Shown piece after piece: positions 31,405 through 42,805 of a stretch of DNA of 64,000 nt. The stretch is from Prorocentrum cordatum (taxonomy: Eukaryota > Sar > Dinophyceae > Prorocentrales > Prorocentraceae): positions 20,001-84,000 of the forward strand of contig CAUYUJ010022543.1 in NCBI GenBank assembly GCA_963575745.1, written 5' to 3'. The notes beneath the pieces are model-generated. The model saw only the letters and a list, made by a program, of their open reading frames with translations. It searched no databases and was not told where the DNA came from. Each line of letters starts with the position of its first letter. Positions within the stretch are counted from its first letter, which is position 1. The translations under genes were made by a program, and so were the position numbers.

Positions 31405-32507
31405 TTATACCGCTTGCCTGTCCATGTGGCCTTTGGTCGTCACCTGGGTGCACCAGGAGGTACCCTCGATGACTGCAGCCAGGCGGATGGTGCTTTCAGC
31501 AGTCGTTGCCCGACCTCTCGGCTCGCTCTGAGCAGAGCTCGTGGCGGGAACTGCCTGGTGCGCAGCGCCCATGGCAGTGGGTACTGCTTTCTGAGGCGAG
31601 TTACAACTTGCATCATACCATGCATGTAGATCGAGATCGTCCAAACTATCACCAGCATCCAGCATTCTCTATCGAATTTCGAAGTGGCATTGAAATACCC
31701 TACGAGGCGGGACGACTCGGACTCAGCTCAGTCGCTCCATTTGTCAGCGTACCGGGCCAGTCGGCCAACAGCACAGGACAGGATGCGTCGGGACGCGAGC
31801 AACAAGCAGCGTATAACATCTCGCCTATGATCATCTGGCGGCCTGTTCTGGCCTCCGCGTCAGGCAGATCCCCTGGGCGAGGTGGGGAAGTCTGCTGGGC
31901 TGGAGTCGCGGTAGGTTTCGCGGGCCTACCAGTGCCGTTCCTCCAATCACGCAGCAGACGTTTGCAATCGGCAGACTAACTAAGGGGTACGAGCAACAGT
32001 GCCTCGGCAACCATAGTCCAGAGTCTCGCGCCGTGGGGGGCTGAATCTGCAACCGAAACATCGCTGGACGAATTCGTGGTCTTTAGAAACGAGCATGGCG
32101 CAACTGACAGCCCAGATGCACTCGCGATGCTTCTTCTGAGCGTCCAGCTCGCAGTCGTCAACGTAGTTTTCCATCGCGCTGCGCTGCTTGGAGCTTCGGA
32201 GCGCCCGCTGCTGAGGAATATCCAGGGCCGCTGAGACGTCGCTGCACGGAGAATCAGAACAACGAGCATTGATATCTGAGAAGGGTATCTTCCCAGAGTC
32301 CAACCCCGAGCCAGCCCATTATTTCAACGTCAAAGCTCGCTTCGCATCGCGGCCCTTGGACTCAGTATGCCAGCAATGAGAACTTGCCAGCACATCTTCC
32401 ATCGATTGCCATCGATTCCACCCTGACTGGTGTGTGAAAGCAAACTTGAGCTCAGGAACGGACCTGCGAGGACCATAGATCGCGCGCTCAAAATTGCAAG
32501 CGGACAT
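31405..32507 (-). pseudogene. Unknown protein fragments, possibly a retroelement
   Basis: On the minus strand from 32507, one frame reads MSACNFERAIYGPRRSVPEL, meets a TAA at about 32316, and continues in the same frame with SSKQRSAMENYVDDCELDAQ and HRECIWAVSCAMLVSKDHEF to about 31980. After frame changes, GRQMIIGEMLYAACCSRPDA and, at about 31640, LDLHAWYDASCNSPQ and ATTAESTIRLAAVIEG follow. The last blocks faintly resemble the RT end and RNase H of copia elements. I do not recognise the first part. One stop and several frame changes suggest a pseudogene. Confidence 0.4.
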
Positions 32508-32554
32508 CCAGAGGGGTCAAGATAGAGAGCGGATGTCAGGATAACTGGTGTTCA

Positions 32555-32711
32555 TTACCAGCCTGGAACATCTCCCTATCCCTATGCTGGGCATCTCCTC
32601 ATCACGATCCCAATCTTAGGGGTTCCCTTTTTTTTGAGGGCGCATCCCTAAGATTGTCATCGCTTTTTGGTTTGTCAATCTTAGGGATAGGGATAAGTTC
32701 GAGGCTGGTAA
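32555..32711. mobile_element. Inverted-repeat element family E copy 1
   Basis: A 157-bp element flanked by the 5-bp duplication GTTCA (32550-32554 and 32712-32716). The left end TTACCAGCCTGGAACATCTC faces its inverse GTTCGAGGCTGGTAA; the inverted repeats extend to about 30 bp through CCCTATCCCTA. A second internal pair (AATCTTAGGG / CCCTAAGATT) adds hairpins. No coding capacity. Confidence 0.9.
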
Positions 32712-32716
32712 GTTCA

Positions 32717-33119
32717 TGACTTCGGCCGGAATGATAATGCAGCGGTCGACGTCGCCACCGAGGCGGCTGTGGAAGCACGCGCTCAGAAGATCCACGGTCT
32801 CGCCCCCCCCCCGCGCGCCACTGCCGCGAGCCCGTGCGAGACGAGCATCGTCGAGACTTGCGGCAGGTGGCCACGAGGAGTCCGAAGCAGATTGGGCTGC
32901 GCTCGCGCTCGCTTCAAAGAACCTTCTCCGTGGCAAGAGAGCGGGCCTGGCAATCGTGACGGTGTTCGGGCACCGCCCGGCTCTTTCCCGAAAGCAGCGG
33001 CGCGCTCTTCAAGCGCGCGCTCAGAGCCCGGGGTCGAGGCAATCCCGACTGGCGAGAGCCGCGCGGCATGCCCGGCCGCGCGCGCGAGTTTCTCAGGCGC
33101 CGCCTCGGCGCCGCGACCG
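32717..33119. other. Unassigned GC-rich spacer
   Basis: Open frames exist but no conserved protein is recognised. Confidence 0.4.
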
Positions 33120-33420
33120 CCCGAGGAGGAGGAGGAGGAGGAGGAGGAGGAGGAGGAGGAGGAGGAGGAGGAGGAGGAGGAGGAGGAGGAGGAGGAGGAG
33201 GAGGAGGAGGAGGAGGAGGAGGAGGAGGGGGAGGAGGGGGAGGGGGAGGAGGAGGAGGAGGAGGAGGAGGAGGGAGGAGGAGGAGGAGGAGGAGGAGGAG
33301 GAGGAGGAGGAGGAGGAGGAGGAGGAGGGGAGGGGGAGAGGAGGAGGGGAGGAGGAGGAGGAGGAGGAGGAGGAGGAGGAGGAGGAGGGGAGGGGGAGGG
33401 GGAGGAGGAGGAGGAGGAGC
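33120..33420 (+). repeat. (GGA)n microsatellite
   Basis: About 300 bp of nearly pure GGA with GGGGGA interruptions. Confidence 0.95.
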
Positions 33421-33499
33421 ACCTGGCGTCCATGCGCTGCGTGGCGCGGGCAGAGTGGCGGCCGACGACGGGCGGGGGCTCGCCGGTGGACCCCCGCTG

Positions 33500-33848
33500 A
33501 TCGCGATCTCGGTGGAGACGGCGCGTAGCAGGCCAGCCACAGCAGGGGGGAGTTGTGGCCCTTACCCCCCTGGGGGACCTCCCCCTCCTCCCCCTCCTCC
33601 TCCTCCTCCTCCTCCTCCGCCTCCTCCTCCTCCTCCCCCTCCTCCTCCTCCTCCTCCTCCTCCTCCTCCTCCTCCTCCTCCTCCTCCTCCTCCTCCTCCT
33701 CATCCTCCTCCTCCTCACCCCCCTGGGGGACCCATCAATTTCGACACCCCTCTCGAGAGATCGTCGATGCGATGGGCCCCCCCAGGGGGGTGAGGACCAC
33801 AGCTCCCCCTGTTGTGGCTGGTCGGCGTAGCACATCGTGATCCGCGGG
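33500..33848. mobile_element. Inverted-repeat element with (TCC)n core
   Basis: The left arm GGCCAGCCACAGCAGGGGGG (from 33531), followed by AGTTGTGGCCCTTACCCCCC, faces its inverse at 33781-33830. The arms may reach out to GATCGCGAT / ATCGTGATC at about 33499 and 33843. The centre is a TCC tract (about 33575-33715). This is the same design as family D, with different ends. Confidence 0.65.
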
Positions 33849-35079
33849 CTCGGGCCCCTCGCGAGGTCCGGCAAGCAGACTCGGGCGAGCCGCGGCACCG
33901 ACGAACCCTGCAGCCATCTATCTCTCCAGGGACGAGGTACCCTGGGAGGGGCCCCGCCGCAGTCCGAGGCGGGATAAGATATGCCCGAGAGGGAGGGGGT
34001 CGAGGCTCAGGGCCTTGCGGTCCCCGAATCCGACGTTCAGCGATGCCGTCTGCTCGCGACCCGCATCCGCCCGTGCTCGCGCGGGCCAGGCCGGGCCAGC
34101 GAGCGCGCTCGCCCATGAACTCTCTCCGCCAGGACCCGCACGGGAACTCCCCCGTGGATTCGGCGGAGCAGGCTCGTGGCCGGGGAGAGCGTGGAGAGAA
34201 TCCTCCGTTCGGGAGGCCTCGCGCGAGGCCGCGCCGCGGCCCGCGCGAGGCATCTGCAGAGCAGCGTGCCGATTGCCGCTCGAGCTGCCCTGCCCCGCCC
34301 GCCCTCGCCAGTGGCAGCCCCCCCCCCCCCCGGAGACGCGTCGGGCAGGGCGCGCCCGCTGCCTCGGCGGCGCGCGCGCGCGCGCCGCCAGCGTGCGTCG
34401 CGCTCGGCGCGGCGTGCACGGAGGCGATCGGAGAGAGCGGCGTCGGCTTGAGATGGGGGCGAGAAGGACGTCGGGCAGCGGCGGCAGGGCGAGGAGGGGG
34501 TTGGAGGAGGGGGCCAGAGTGGGTCGGAGGAGGAGGAGGAGGAGGAGGAGGAGGAGGAGGAGGACGAGGAGGAGGAGGGAGAGGAGGTGCAGGATCCGCC
34601 GCCGCCCTGGCTCGAGCCTTTCTGGCTCGAGGCCGCTCGTCCTCGAGAAGCTCCGCGCCGGGCCAGCGCGCGCCTTTCCATCTGGGGCGCCAAAGGCCCG
34701 CGGGCGGGACGATTTCGGCTGGTCTCTTACCCGCGCTCGCGCAGTCGCGGCGCGCGCGGGCTTGTCCAGCGGCAGCGGCGACGCTGGCGGCGCTGTCGGC
34801 GCTGTCGGGAAGGGCGGTGGCAAGGTCAACCAGGGCCTTCGAAACAGCGATGCAAGTAGATCCCAGAGCTTGCCGAACAGTGGGGATGACCCAGGCTCGA
34901 AGGTCTCGTTCGGGAAGTCCTTTTTCAGTGCGAAGGAGCTGACATTTCATGCTGGACATGAATTGCCTTCATTTATTATGCCATGTGTTTGAGAGCGTGA
35001 CGTGGTGCGCCAAGCACCTAGATGACCTAGAGGGAGGGGAGTTGAAGTAGGAGGATGGTGGACCAGAGGTGGAGGTGGG
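33849..35079. other. GC-rich spacer with short (GGA)n
   Basis: GGA run at about 34525-34582 and a C-run at about 34320. Long open frames on both strands reflect GC richness; no family recognised. A weak protein-like stretch (KVSFGKSFFSAKELTFHAGH) lies near 34900-34960 on +. Confidence 0.4.
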
Positions 35080-35195
35080 AGGAGGAGGAGGAGGAGGAGG
35101 TGGTGGAGGAGGAGGAGCAGGAGGAAGAGAAGGAGTAGGAGGAAGAGCAGGAGGAGGAGTTGGAGGAGGAGGAGGAGGAGGAGGAGGAGTAGAAC
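35080..35195 (+). repeat. (GGA)n microsatellite
   Basis: GGA with GAGCAGGAG and AGTAGGAGG interruptions. Confidence 0.85.
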
Positions 35196-35387
35196 GGAAG
35201 GGATGAGGATCAGGATTTGGAGGAAGGGAAGTGGTGGGGGTGTCGAGTGGCGCAGGAGGGACTGGGAGAGCACGGATCGGAGTGGCGAGGGAGTGTGCGC
35301 CAGCAGGGAATGGGGGAGGGCATCGGGGAGAAGGGAAAAGGGGCCTGGCAGCGTTGTGGACTGGGGGGGTTGCGAGTCTGCCCCACG

Positions 35388-35470
35388 CGCAGGACGAGAT
35401 CGAGTTCGCCAGCAACCTCTTGGAAGGCTCGCCCCACCTGTCGGTGGTGCTTATGCAGCCAGCGCCTGTT
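35388..35470 (+). other. Exon-like island, unknown protein
   Basis: After a CGCAG at 35386-35390, a frame reads DEIEFASNLLEGSPHLSVVL and then MQPAPVPGVAG. It is not repetitive. The EFA-x-NLLE string resembles the island at 0.97-1.09 kb. No start, stop or domain. Confidence 0.3.
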
Positions 35471-35504
35471 CCCGGGGTGGCTGGAGCCGGACGGGGCTAG
35501 AACG

Positions 35505-36100
35505 ATGATACATCCGTTCCATAGCGTTCCTGAACGCACTCAGAGCGTTCGGGAACCCTCTGAGAGGGCCGCATCGCCCGACGCATCCTCCAGACCCGCC
35601 AGATCCCAGAGATTCCCGCACCCGAATCTATCCTCGTCCTAGTTTTGTCTTGAGGAGCGGGGGAGGGGGGAAAGGGGAGCAGCCCCCACGTGTTACACGC
35701 GCCCGCGCCCTCGCCCCCATCTATCTTCGTCGGATGCGGAGAGGAGAGGGCGCAGGGCGCGTCGAGAGCTTCAGCCGTCCACAGCCTTAGCCTCAGCAGG
35801 AGCCAGCTGCTCGCGCGTGCCTCCTTCGCGTGGACATCCTGGCGCTGAGGTCGATCGTATCGGTTCTTATGTGAGTACGACCCATGGGCCGCTGCTCCTA
35901 TATGCCAGCCTTCTTAAGGCGCCTGCGCACTTCAAACGTCGGGCGTGCTTTTTTCTGTTGAGGCTCTCCCAGTCAGGAGGCGGGCGGAGACCGGGTCTGC
36001 CTCCAACGCCCTCCCGCTTCACGCTTCTGCCCGATGGTTTCCAGCAAGAAGCAGAGTTCAAGCGATCGACTCCGCGTGCGCTGCGATCGCGCGGTGCTAA
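35505..36100. other. Spacer with decayed palindrome
   Basis: GTTCCATAGCGTTCCTGAAC and following words (35516-35575) look like a diverged copy of the palindrome at 48288-48342, including a similar TCCTAG...TTTTGTCTTGAGG tail near 35635. No gene recognised elsewhere. Confidence 0.4.
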
Positions 36101-36258
36101 TTACCAGCCTGGAACATATCCCTATCCCTATGCTGGGCATCGCCCCATCACGATGCCAATCTTAGGGATCCCCTTATTTCTTGAGGGCGAATCCCTAAGA
36201 TTGTCATCGCCTTTTGGCGTGTCAATTTTAGGGATAGGGATACGTTCGAGGCTGGTAA
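36101..36258. mobile_element. Inverted-repeat element family E copy 2
   Basis: A 158-bp element flanked by the 5-bp duplication GCTAA (36096-36100 and 36259-36263). The left end TTACCAGCCTGGAACATATC and the right end TACGTTCGAGGCTGGTAA are inverses with two mismatches. High identity to copy 1 throughout. Confidence 0.9.
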
Positions 36259-36263
36259 GCTAA

Positions 36264-36639
36264 AAACACCTCACTGCGGGAGAAACACACGTCCGCATCG
36301 GCGGCCTCGTGGGGCCGTGCCCTTGGGCCACACCCCCGCGGAGGCGGGGCCTTTCTGTACGAGGAGGCCCCGCGCGGAACGCATCCGTGCGACCGCGTTT
36401 CCGTGGGATCGCGCCGCAGAGTGCAGACCGCGAGGGCGTGGGTATGGATAGGTTCGCTGCTCGCGAATGCATGACGCAGCGAATGACCGTTAGCGGAAGG
36501 TGGAGGAAGAGGATTATGTTGCATTCTGCCGGCCTGACCTCCGAATCTGCGAGACACGCAGAGTGGCGGCGATGAAATCTTTCCCTACTCCGGGCCGTCC
36601 TCGGGCGAGAAAGTTCGGCTTCACGCAATATGGCTTCTC
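36264..36639. other. Unassigned spacer
   Basis: No gene recognised. Confidence 0.4.
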
Positions 36640-36765
36640 CAGAGGAGGAGGAGGAGGAGGAGGAGGAGGAGGAGGAGGAGGAGGAGAAGGAGGAGGAGGA
36701 GGAGGAGCAGGAGGAGCAGGAGGAGGAGGAGGAGGAGGAGGAGGAGGAGGAGGAGGAGGAGGAGG
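36640..36765 (+). repeat. (GGA)n microsatellite
   Basis: GGA tract with GAGCAG variants. Confidence 0.9.
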
Positions 36766-36904
36766 GCTCCTCGTGCGGTCCTCGCTCCGCGTTCCCCCTC
36801 TGCTCCGAGCAGTGCCTTGCCGGCCGGATCGGCCCTTAGGATCGGGCCCCCCTTCGCCCGAACACATCACTCGAGGAAGCAAATATTGCATCAACGCCCA
36901 CTGA

Positions 36905-37037
36905 CGGAGCCTCGCGCGGATTTCGTGGATCTGCGCTGGGCCCCCTTGGCGGCGCCTCTGGCGCCGCCTCTGACGCGCGGAGCGCGCCAGGGAGGGGTGT
37001 CCAGCCCGGATGCAAGAATCTCACTCGGACCCTCGAG
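36905..37037. mobile_element. Inverted-repeat element family K copy 2
   Basis: CGGAGCCTCGCGCGGATTTC at the left faces a decayed inverse at the right. The internal hairpin GGCGGCGCCTCTGGCGCCGC and the GACGCGCGGAGCGCGCC hairpin match copy 1. Confidence 0.6.
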
Positions 37038-37575
37038 TCGGCGTCAACCCGCTCTACTTTTACTATATGTGCGTCGCCCCCACAGGGGCGCCGCACGCAC
37101 CGAGAAGTCTTCTAGTATATGCGTCGTGGCGGGCGCTTTCTGGCCACACCGCTCGGGAGCCCATCTACTACAGTATGGGTATACGTTCGGGTCGGACGCG
37201 CGCCTCCGAGGAGGACATCTGGTATTAGTATGTCTCTGCGCGCCCCATCCAAAGTCGATGTTTTTCTGCCGTGCCCTGCCCCTCGAGGAGACAAGGATGA
37301 GCGAGCGGTGGTCCAGGGCCCCAGCGGACAGACACGGCGGCCTGCGGCGGCAGCGGCAGGAGGGAAGGGAGGAGCCAGAGTGAACTGAGGATGAGCCGTG
37401 GAAGTGTGCCGTAGGGGCGTGCCGAAACGGGACCCCGCTGGTGATCGGTTTTTCCCACATAACTTGGTGGGGTTTGGGTTTCTTCCCACCCGCGTCGCGC
37501 CCGCGTCTCCCCCCGCACGCCTCCCTCTCTCCCTCCTCTTCCTCTCCTCTCCGAGCGCAGCGCATGCACGACGGC
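37038..37575. other. Unassigned spacer
   Basis: No gene recognised before the S3 satellite begins. Confidence 0.4.
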
Positions 37576-38965
37576 ACGTGGCAGCTTCTCCACACCAGGA
37601 GGGGGTGCGCACGGGGGTGGTGCCTCACCGCGGTCTCTATCCGTCCCAGGGTCGCGGGGCATGGCAGGCGTGGCATTTTCTCGACACCAGACGGGGGTGC
37701 GCAGGGGGTGGTTCCTCACCGCGGTCTCTATCCGTTCCAGGGTCGCGGGTCGTGGCAGGCGTGGCACTTTCTCCACACAAGATGGGGTGTGCTGGGCGTG
37801 GTGCCTCACCGCGGTCTCTATACGCGCCAATGTCGCAGGGCCTAGAAGGCGTGACACTTTCTCGACGCCACGGGGGGTGCGCAGGGGGTGGTCCTAGCAG
37901 GCGTGGCAGTTTCTCGACGTCACAGGGGGTGCGCAGGGGCTGGTCTTTCACTGCGGTCTCTGTACGCGCCAATGTCGCAGGGCCTAGCAGGCGTGGCTCT
38001 TTCTCGACGTTGCAAGGGTGCGCAGGGGTGTGGTCTTTCACCGCGGTCTCTATACGCGCCAATGTCGCAGGGCTTCGCAGGCGTGGCACTTTCTCGGCGT
38101 CGCAGGGGGTGCGCAAGGGGGTGGTCCCTTACCGCGGTGCCTATACGCGTCAATGTCGCATGGCCTAGCAGGCGTGGCACGTTTTCGACGTCACAGGGGT
38201 TGGCGCAGGGGGTGGTCCCTCACCGCGGTCTCTATACGCGCCAATGTCGCAAGGCCCAACAGGCTTGTCACTCTTTCGACTTCAGAGGGGGTGCGCAGGG
38301 GTGGTCCCTCACCGCGGTCTCTATCTGTTCCAGGGCCGCCGGGCCTAGCAGGCGTGGCACTTTCGCCACACAAGAGAGGGTGTGCAGGGCGTGGTTCCTC
38401 ACCGCGGTCTCTATACGCGCCAATGTCAAAGGGCTTAGCAGGTGTGGCGCTTTCTCCGCGCCAAAGAGGGTGTGCAGGGGGTGGTCCCTCACCGCGGTGC
38501 CTATACGCGCCAATGTCGCACGGCCTAGAAGGCGTGGCACTTTCTCGGCGCCGCAGGGGGTGCGCAAGGGGGTGGTCCCTCACCGCGGTCTCCATACGCG
38601 CCAATGCCGCAAGGTCTAGCAGGCGTGGCCCTTTCTCGGCGTCGTAGAGGGTGCACAGAGGTTGGTCTCTCACCGCGGTGTCTATACGCGCTAATGTCGC
38701 AGGGCCTAGTAAGCGTGGCACGTTCTCGACGTCACAAGGGGTGCGCACGGGGTGGTCTCTCACAGCGGTTTCTATACGCGCCAACGCCGCAGGGCCTGGC
38801 AGGCGTGGCACTTTCTCGATGTCACAAGGGGTGCGTAGGGGTGTGGTTTCTCACCGCGGTCTCCACACGCGCCAATGTCGCATGGCCTAGCAGGCGTGGC
38901 ACTTTCTCGGCGTCACGGGGGGTACGCAGGGGGTGGTCCCCCATTGCGGTCCATATGCGCGCCAA
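37576..38965. repeat. Satellite S3, about 15 units of ~90 bp
   Basis: Units read CTCACCGCGGTCTCTATACG, then CGCCAATGTCGCAGGGCCTA, then GCAGGCGTGGCACTTTCTCG and a GGGGGTGCGCAGGGGGTGGT part. The first units are more divergent (CGTTCCAGGGTCGCGG variants). No coding sequence; long frames are periodic translations. Confidence 0.9.
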
Positions 38966-38984
38966 TGCCTCAGGGCCTCGTTTG

Positions 38985-39075
38985 TTATCTCTCTCTCTCT
39001 CTCTCCCTTTCTCGTTCTCCCTCTCTCGCTCTCTCTGTTGCTTCTCCCTCTCTCTCTATATATAGTATATATATA

Positions 39076-39114
<39 letters not shown>

Positions 39115-39150
39115 ATCCCCCTCTCTCTGTCTCTCTTTCTGGTTCCCCCA
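38985..39150. repeat. (CT)n / (TA)n composite microsatellite
   Basis: CT-rich arm, TA runs at about 39057-39112, CT arm. It is the reverse-complement counterpart of 6420-6590. Confidence 0.9.
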
Positions 39151-41470
39151 CTAACCCCCCTTGGTTGGGCATTCGTTTTGAATGGAGCACCGCGGTCGCG
39201 TCTCCCTCCTCCTCCTTCCGCCTGCTTCCCGCCTCCCGTCCCTCAGCCCCATTTGTCCCATCTTGCCTTCCGTGGGAGGCTGCGATCTGCGAAATTGTCG
39301 CCGCTTTCGAGGGCTGCGGGTGGGTCCAGCGGTGTGAGGCGCCGCGCAGATCTGAGCGGTAGCTCGCCGTCCCTGGGGGGGGGGGCTGCGATCTGCGAAC
39401 TTGTCGCCACTTTCGAGGGCTGCTGGTGGGTCCAGCGGAGCGAGGCACCGCACAGCTCTGAGCGGTAGCTCGCCGTCCTTGGGGGGATTGCGATCTGCGA
39501 AATTGTCGCCACTTTCGAGGGCTATTGGTGAGTCCAGCGGGGTGAGGCCCCGCGCAGATCTGAGCGGTAGCTCGCCGTCCCTGGGGGGCTGCGATCTGCG
39601 ACATTGTCGACATATTCGAGGGCTGCGGGTGGGTCCAGCGGGGTGAGGCGCCGCGCAGATCTGAGTGGTAGTTCTCCGTCCCTGGGGGGGGCTGCGATCT
39701 GCGAACTTGTCGCCACTTTCGAGGGCTATTGGTGGGTCCAGCGGGGTGAGGCCCTGCGCAGATCTGAGCGTTCCTCGCCGTCCCTGGGGGACTGCGATCT
39801 GCGAAATTGACGCCACTTTCGAGGGCTGCTGGTGGGTCCAGCGGTGTGAGGCGCCGCGCAGATCTGAGCGGTAGCTCGCCGTCCCAGGGGCGTTGCGATC
39901 TGCGAAATTGTCGCCACGTGCGAGGGCTGCTGGTGGGTCCAGCGGAGTGGGACACCGCGCAGATCTGAGCGAGACATCGCCTCCCATGGGGTTGTTATTT
40001 GCGAACTTGTCGCCACTTTCGAGGGCTGCTGGTGGGCCCAGCGGAGTGAGGCACCGCGCAGATCTGAACGAGACCTCGCCGACCTTGGGGGGCTGCGATC
40101 TGCGAAATTGTCGCCACTTTCGGGGGCTGCTGGTGGGTCCAGCGGAGTGAGGCACCGCGCAGATCTGAGCGGTAGCTCGCCGTCCCTGGGGGGCAACGAT
40201 CTGCGAATCTGTCGCAACTCTCGGGGGCTGCCGGTGGGTCCAGCGGAGTGAGGCACCGCGCAGATCTGAGCGGTAGCTCGCCGACCTTGGGGGGCTGCGA
40301 TCTGCGAAAGTGTCGCCACTTTCGAGGGCTGCTTGTAGGCCCAGCGGAGTGAGGCACCGCGCAGCTCTGAGCGGTAGCTCGCCGTCCCCATGGGAGGCTG
40401 CGATCTGCGAAATTGTCGCCGCTTTCGAGTGCTGCTGGTGGGTCCAGCGGAGTGAGGCCCCGCGCAGATCTGAGCGCGCAGTCCTGCTGCTGGGTCCAGC
40501 GGTAGCTCGCCGTCCCTGCGGGGCTGCGATCTGCGAAATTGTCGCCACGTTCGAGGGCTGCGGGTGGGCCCAGCGGTGTGAGGCGCCGCGCAGATCTGTG
40601 CGGTGCTCGCCGTCCCTGGGGGCTGCGATCTACGAAAGTGCCGCCACATTCCGAAGTTGTCGCCACTTTCGAGGGCTGCTGGTGGGTCCAGCGGGGTGAG
40701 GCACCGCGCAGACCTGAGCGGTAGCTCGCCGTCCCTGGGGGGGGGGGCTGCGATCTGCAAAATGGTCGCCACGTTCGAGGGCTGCTGGTGGGTCCAGCGG
40801 ATTGAGGCTTCGCGCAGATCTGAGCGAGACCTCGCCGACCTTGGGGGGCTGCGATCTGCGAAGTTGTCGCCACGTTCGAGGGCTGCTGGTGGGTCCAGCG
40901 GAGTGAGGCTTCGCGCAGATCTGAGCGAGACCTCGCCGACCTTGGGGGGCTGCGATCTGCGAAATTGTCGCCACGTTCGAGGGCTGCTGGTGGGTCCAGC
41001 GGGGTGAGGCACCGCGCAGATCTGAGCGGTAGCTCGCCGTCCTTGGGGGGGCTGCGATCTGCGAATCTGTCGCGACTCTCGGGGGCTGCTGGTGGGTCCA
41101 GCGGAGTGAGGCACCGCGCAGATCTGAGCGGTAGCTCGCCGTCCCTGTGGGAGGCTGCGATCTGCGCAAGTGTCGCAGCTTTCGAGGGTTGCTGGTGGGT
41201 CCAGCGGAGTGAGGCACCTCGCAGATCTGAGCGAGACCTCGCCGTCCTTTGGGGGGCTGCGATCTGCGAAATTGTCGCCACTTTCGAGGGTTGCTGGTGG
41301 GTCCAGCGGAGTGAGGCACCGCGCAGATCCGAGCTGGACATCGCCGTCCTTGGGAGGCTGCGATCTGCGAATCCGTCGCTATTTTCGTAGGCTGGTCGCG
41401 GGTCCAGCGGAGTGAGATACTACGCAGATCTGAGCGGGACCTCGCATTTTGGGGGGCTGCGAGCCTCACG
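39150..41470. repeat. Satellite S2, about 21 units of ~100 bp with leader
   Basis: Units read GGGGGCTGCGATCTGCGAAA, then TTGTCGCCACTTTCGAGGGC, then GGTGGGTCCAGCGGAGTGAG and GCACCGCGCAGATCTGAGCG. A leader (TTGGTTGGGCATTCGTTTTG, AATGGAGCACCGCGGTCG) precedes the array and matches the S1 leader. One unit near 40470-40510 carries a short insertion duplicating CTGCTGGGTCCAGCGG. Confidence 0.95.
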
Positions 41471-42000
41471 AATGCCCCTCGCAGATGCATATATATATAT
41501 ATATATGCGCCCATGTCACGTGATCACTTCGGTATAACGTCTCCCAGGCTATTCATGCCCGCATTGCGCAGGGGTTGGGTATGTCGCCAGGTGATGTTTG
41601 TTTGTTTGGAATCGTTTTTTCTTTTGTTACCCTCTCTCTCTCTCTCTCTTTTTGTTTTCTCTCTCTCTCTCTCACACACTCACACTCTCGGCTTAACACG
41701 GCCAAGGTCCTGCAGGGGGTTCGACCGCTTCGCTCGCTCCTCGTGTTTATATTGCAGACCGTCGCAATGTGCCTGTGCCCTTGTGTCGGTTGAGACTTTG
41801 TTGGGTGGTGGTAGGTCGCCACCCTAACCATTCGCGTTAGGCTCGCAATTGACAGCCGTAGTCGCGGGATACATCGAAGGCAACGCTCAGCGGAGTACGT
41901 CTCCACCCACGCTTCACCATCGAAGCCCGCATTCATGAGAAGGCCATCGTGATACAACGCATGGAGACGTTGATGTTGTGCTGAGCCACTTCGGACGCAT
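41471..42000. other. Spacer with short microsatellites
   Basis: TA run at about 41490-41506 and CT runs at 41630-41690. No gene recognised. Confidence 0.5.
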
Positions 42001-42620
42001 TCGGAGCATCTTGGGGGACTCTTGGGAATCTTTGCGAGGCTTCTAGGGTCTTGCCCGGGGCATCAGAGGTGGGATGCTGGATGCTGGAACCTCTTGTGGA
42101 TTTCTTTTTTGGAGTCATTCCGAGGCCTGCCATTCATTGATCCCCGCTGCCTCTAGGTGCGCTCCTGGGGCGCACTTGGCACTCTCTGAAAACTTTTGGA
42201 ACCCTTACGGTCCCCACTTGGAACCCTTACGGTCCCCCTTTTGGCGATCCTGGAGCCATCGTAAGGCCTCAGGGGCCAAAGGGAATTGAAGACACTAGAA
42301 AGGCGCAATCATGGGATCACGTTTTAGTTGTTCGAGTGTTTCAGGCATCTTGGGGGCCTCTTGAGGGCTGTCTTTGATTGTCTTGGTTCACCTTGGGGCT
42401 ATCTTTGGGCTGTTTCGGACCCGTGTATGTACTGGCCACCAATTGATACCCGACCTTGGGCTGCTCTGGGCCCCCCTTTTGGCCGCTCTTGGAGCCCTCT
42501 TGGTGCTCGCCCAGGGCGCTCCTGGGGATCCTCTGAGCCCTCCTGGGGCCCTTCTGATGCTCACTCGGAGCTATCTCGGGTGATCTCGGAGCCACCTTTT
42601 CAAGCTGCGGAAGCCCACCA
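42001..42620. repeat. CTTGGGGGCCTCTTG minisatellite tract
   Basis: Degenerate repeats of CTTGGGGC and CCTCTTGG words, the same class as at 13.5 and 17.6 kb. Includes a short duplication of ACTTGGAACCCTTACGGTCC (about 42196-42240). Confidence 0.65.
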
Positions 42621-42805
42621 GAAGCGAAAAGGCGGGACATCCCCCAAAGGCACCACGAGTGTGAAGGGCATCCTTCGGGCGCTCCGTGGCTGCCTGGAGC
42701 CGGCATGCCGCCTCGGAGACTATAGACGCAGGCGGCAGGCGACCCGTCGGTTTGTGAAGGCCCACTCGCCTTGGTTGGATGCGTCCTGGAGGTGCCATTG
42801 GTAAT

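Noticed and set aside
33068-33793. Long Gly-, Glu-, Arg- or Pro-rich proteins over GGA/TCC tracts
   Set aside because: All three frames of each strand stay open because the trinucleotide has no stop; the sequence is microsatellite.
39151-41514. CRISPR array
   Set aside because: Units are ~100 bp, repeated over their whole length, with no unique spacers, in eukaryotic DNA.
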